7,884 nt of DNA, taken from positions 1-7,884 of the forward strand of contig QILH01000244.1 in assembly GCA_003233255.1 (NCBI GenBank), read 5' to 3'. This DNA comes from Gammaproteobacteria bacterium. GTDB lineage: Bacteria; Pseudomonadota; Gammaproteobacteria; UBA6429; Thiohalophilaceae. Positions within the stretch are counted from its first letter, which is position 1. Each line of letters opens with the position of its first letter. Shown piece by piece: positions 7,604 through 7,884 of the stretch. A program made the position numbers and the translations under genes. Under the pieces are notes generated by a model. That model searched no databases and had not been told where the DNA came from. It saw only the letters and a list, made by a program, of their open reading frames with translations.

Positions 7604-7884
7604 ATGGAACTTCAAGACGAACAATTACTGCGTTATAGCCGACAGATTATGCTGCCGCAAATTGACATCGCGGGCCAACAAAAATAATAGTCGGAATGGG
7701 AGGGCTTGGTTCTCCGATCGCAATGTATCTTGCTGCTGCAGGGGTTGGGCATCTTATCCTCGCGGATTTCGATCAGGTGGAGTTATCCAATTTACAGCGC
7801 CAAATTATTCATAGCACCGATGATATTGGCAAAGACAAGGTTGATTCGGCCTATGAAACTTTGTTACGGATCAATCCTGATATT
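7604..7884 (+). pseudogene. moeB: MoeB/ThiF/HesA-family adenylyltransferase, frameshifted (3' end off the right edge)
   Basis: An intact MoeB would use ATP to adenylate the C-terminus of the molybdopterin-synthase sulfur carrier MoaD; ThiF does the same for ThiS. From the ATG at 7604 the frame gives the family N-terminus, including RYSRQI, whose arginines contact ATP across the dimer in MoeB. It then stops at TAA 7685 and TAG 7688, after 27 codons. The protein resumes in the -1 frame with IIVGMGGLGSP, the nucleotide-binding loop, and continues in DFDQVELSNLQRQIIHS and a KD-KVDSA motif to the edge. E. coli MoeB has ten residues between its GQ and VG, but only 11 bases lie between the same points here, so about 19 bases seem to be missing. 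The gene is four bases after prmC, with no clear ribosome-binding site. MoeB is favoured over ThiF by synteny and the RYSRQI and SNLQRQ motifs. A sequencing or assembly error is possible. Confidence 0.8.

Noticed and set aside
7676..7692. Programmed -1 frameshift at the A-run in the moeB-like gene
   Set aside because: A slip would join the frames, but about six residues that the family has would still be missing, and no clear slippery heptamer with a downstream structure is visible.

Overview
The window looks like a piece of a gammaproteobacterial chromosome. The main evidence is a divergent block in which a TPR lipoprotein gene and lolB are read leftward, and hemA, prfA, prmC and a moeB-like gene are read rightward. 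I recall this order (moeB, prmC, prfA, hemA, TPR lipoprotein lbcA, lolB) from Pseudomonas and relatives. The proteins are typical proteobacterial versions, but genus and order cannot be settled from the sequence alone.

Layout. Bases 1-1072 (minus strand) hold the first 357 codons of an APC-superfamily amino acid permease of the ApcT type, whose C-terminus lies off the left edge. Bases 1177-1710 (minus) encode an unrecognised protein with four predicted membrane helices. Bases 1834-2472 (minus) are lolB. Bases 2447-4264 (minus) are a 605-residue TPR lipoprotein resembling LbcA, which overlaps lolB by 26 bases. A 134-base intergenic region (4265-4398) must hold promoters for both directions. 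Rightward come hemA (4399-5664), prfA (5676-6761), prmC (6754-7599, overlapping prfA by 8 bases) and a moeB/thiF-family gene from 7604 to the right edge. That last gene is broken by a frameshift next to its ATP-binding loop. No gap between genes exceeds 134 bases.

How the genes work together. HemA makes the committed precursor of heme and other tetrapyrroles from glutamyl-tRNA. prfA encodes release factor 1, and PrmC methylates the glutamine of its GGQ motif, so these neighbours are enzyme and substrate. LolB receives lipoproteins from the periplasmic carrier LolA and inserts them into the outer membrane; the TPR lipoprotein beside it has its own lipobox and is probably one of its clients. 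The MoeB-like protein would activate the sulfur carrier for molybdopterin synthesis if it were intact.

The region left of lolB reads as more A+T-rich and does not carry ispE, which follows lolB in Escherichia coli and Pseudomonas. It may be a lineage-specific insertion or a rearrangement boundary. I did not find a new multi-gene system. The most noteworthy signals are the broken moeB-like gene, the orphan membrane protein, and possible regulatory sites upstream of the permease and of hemA.
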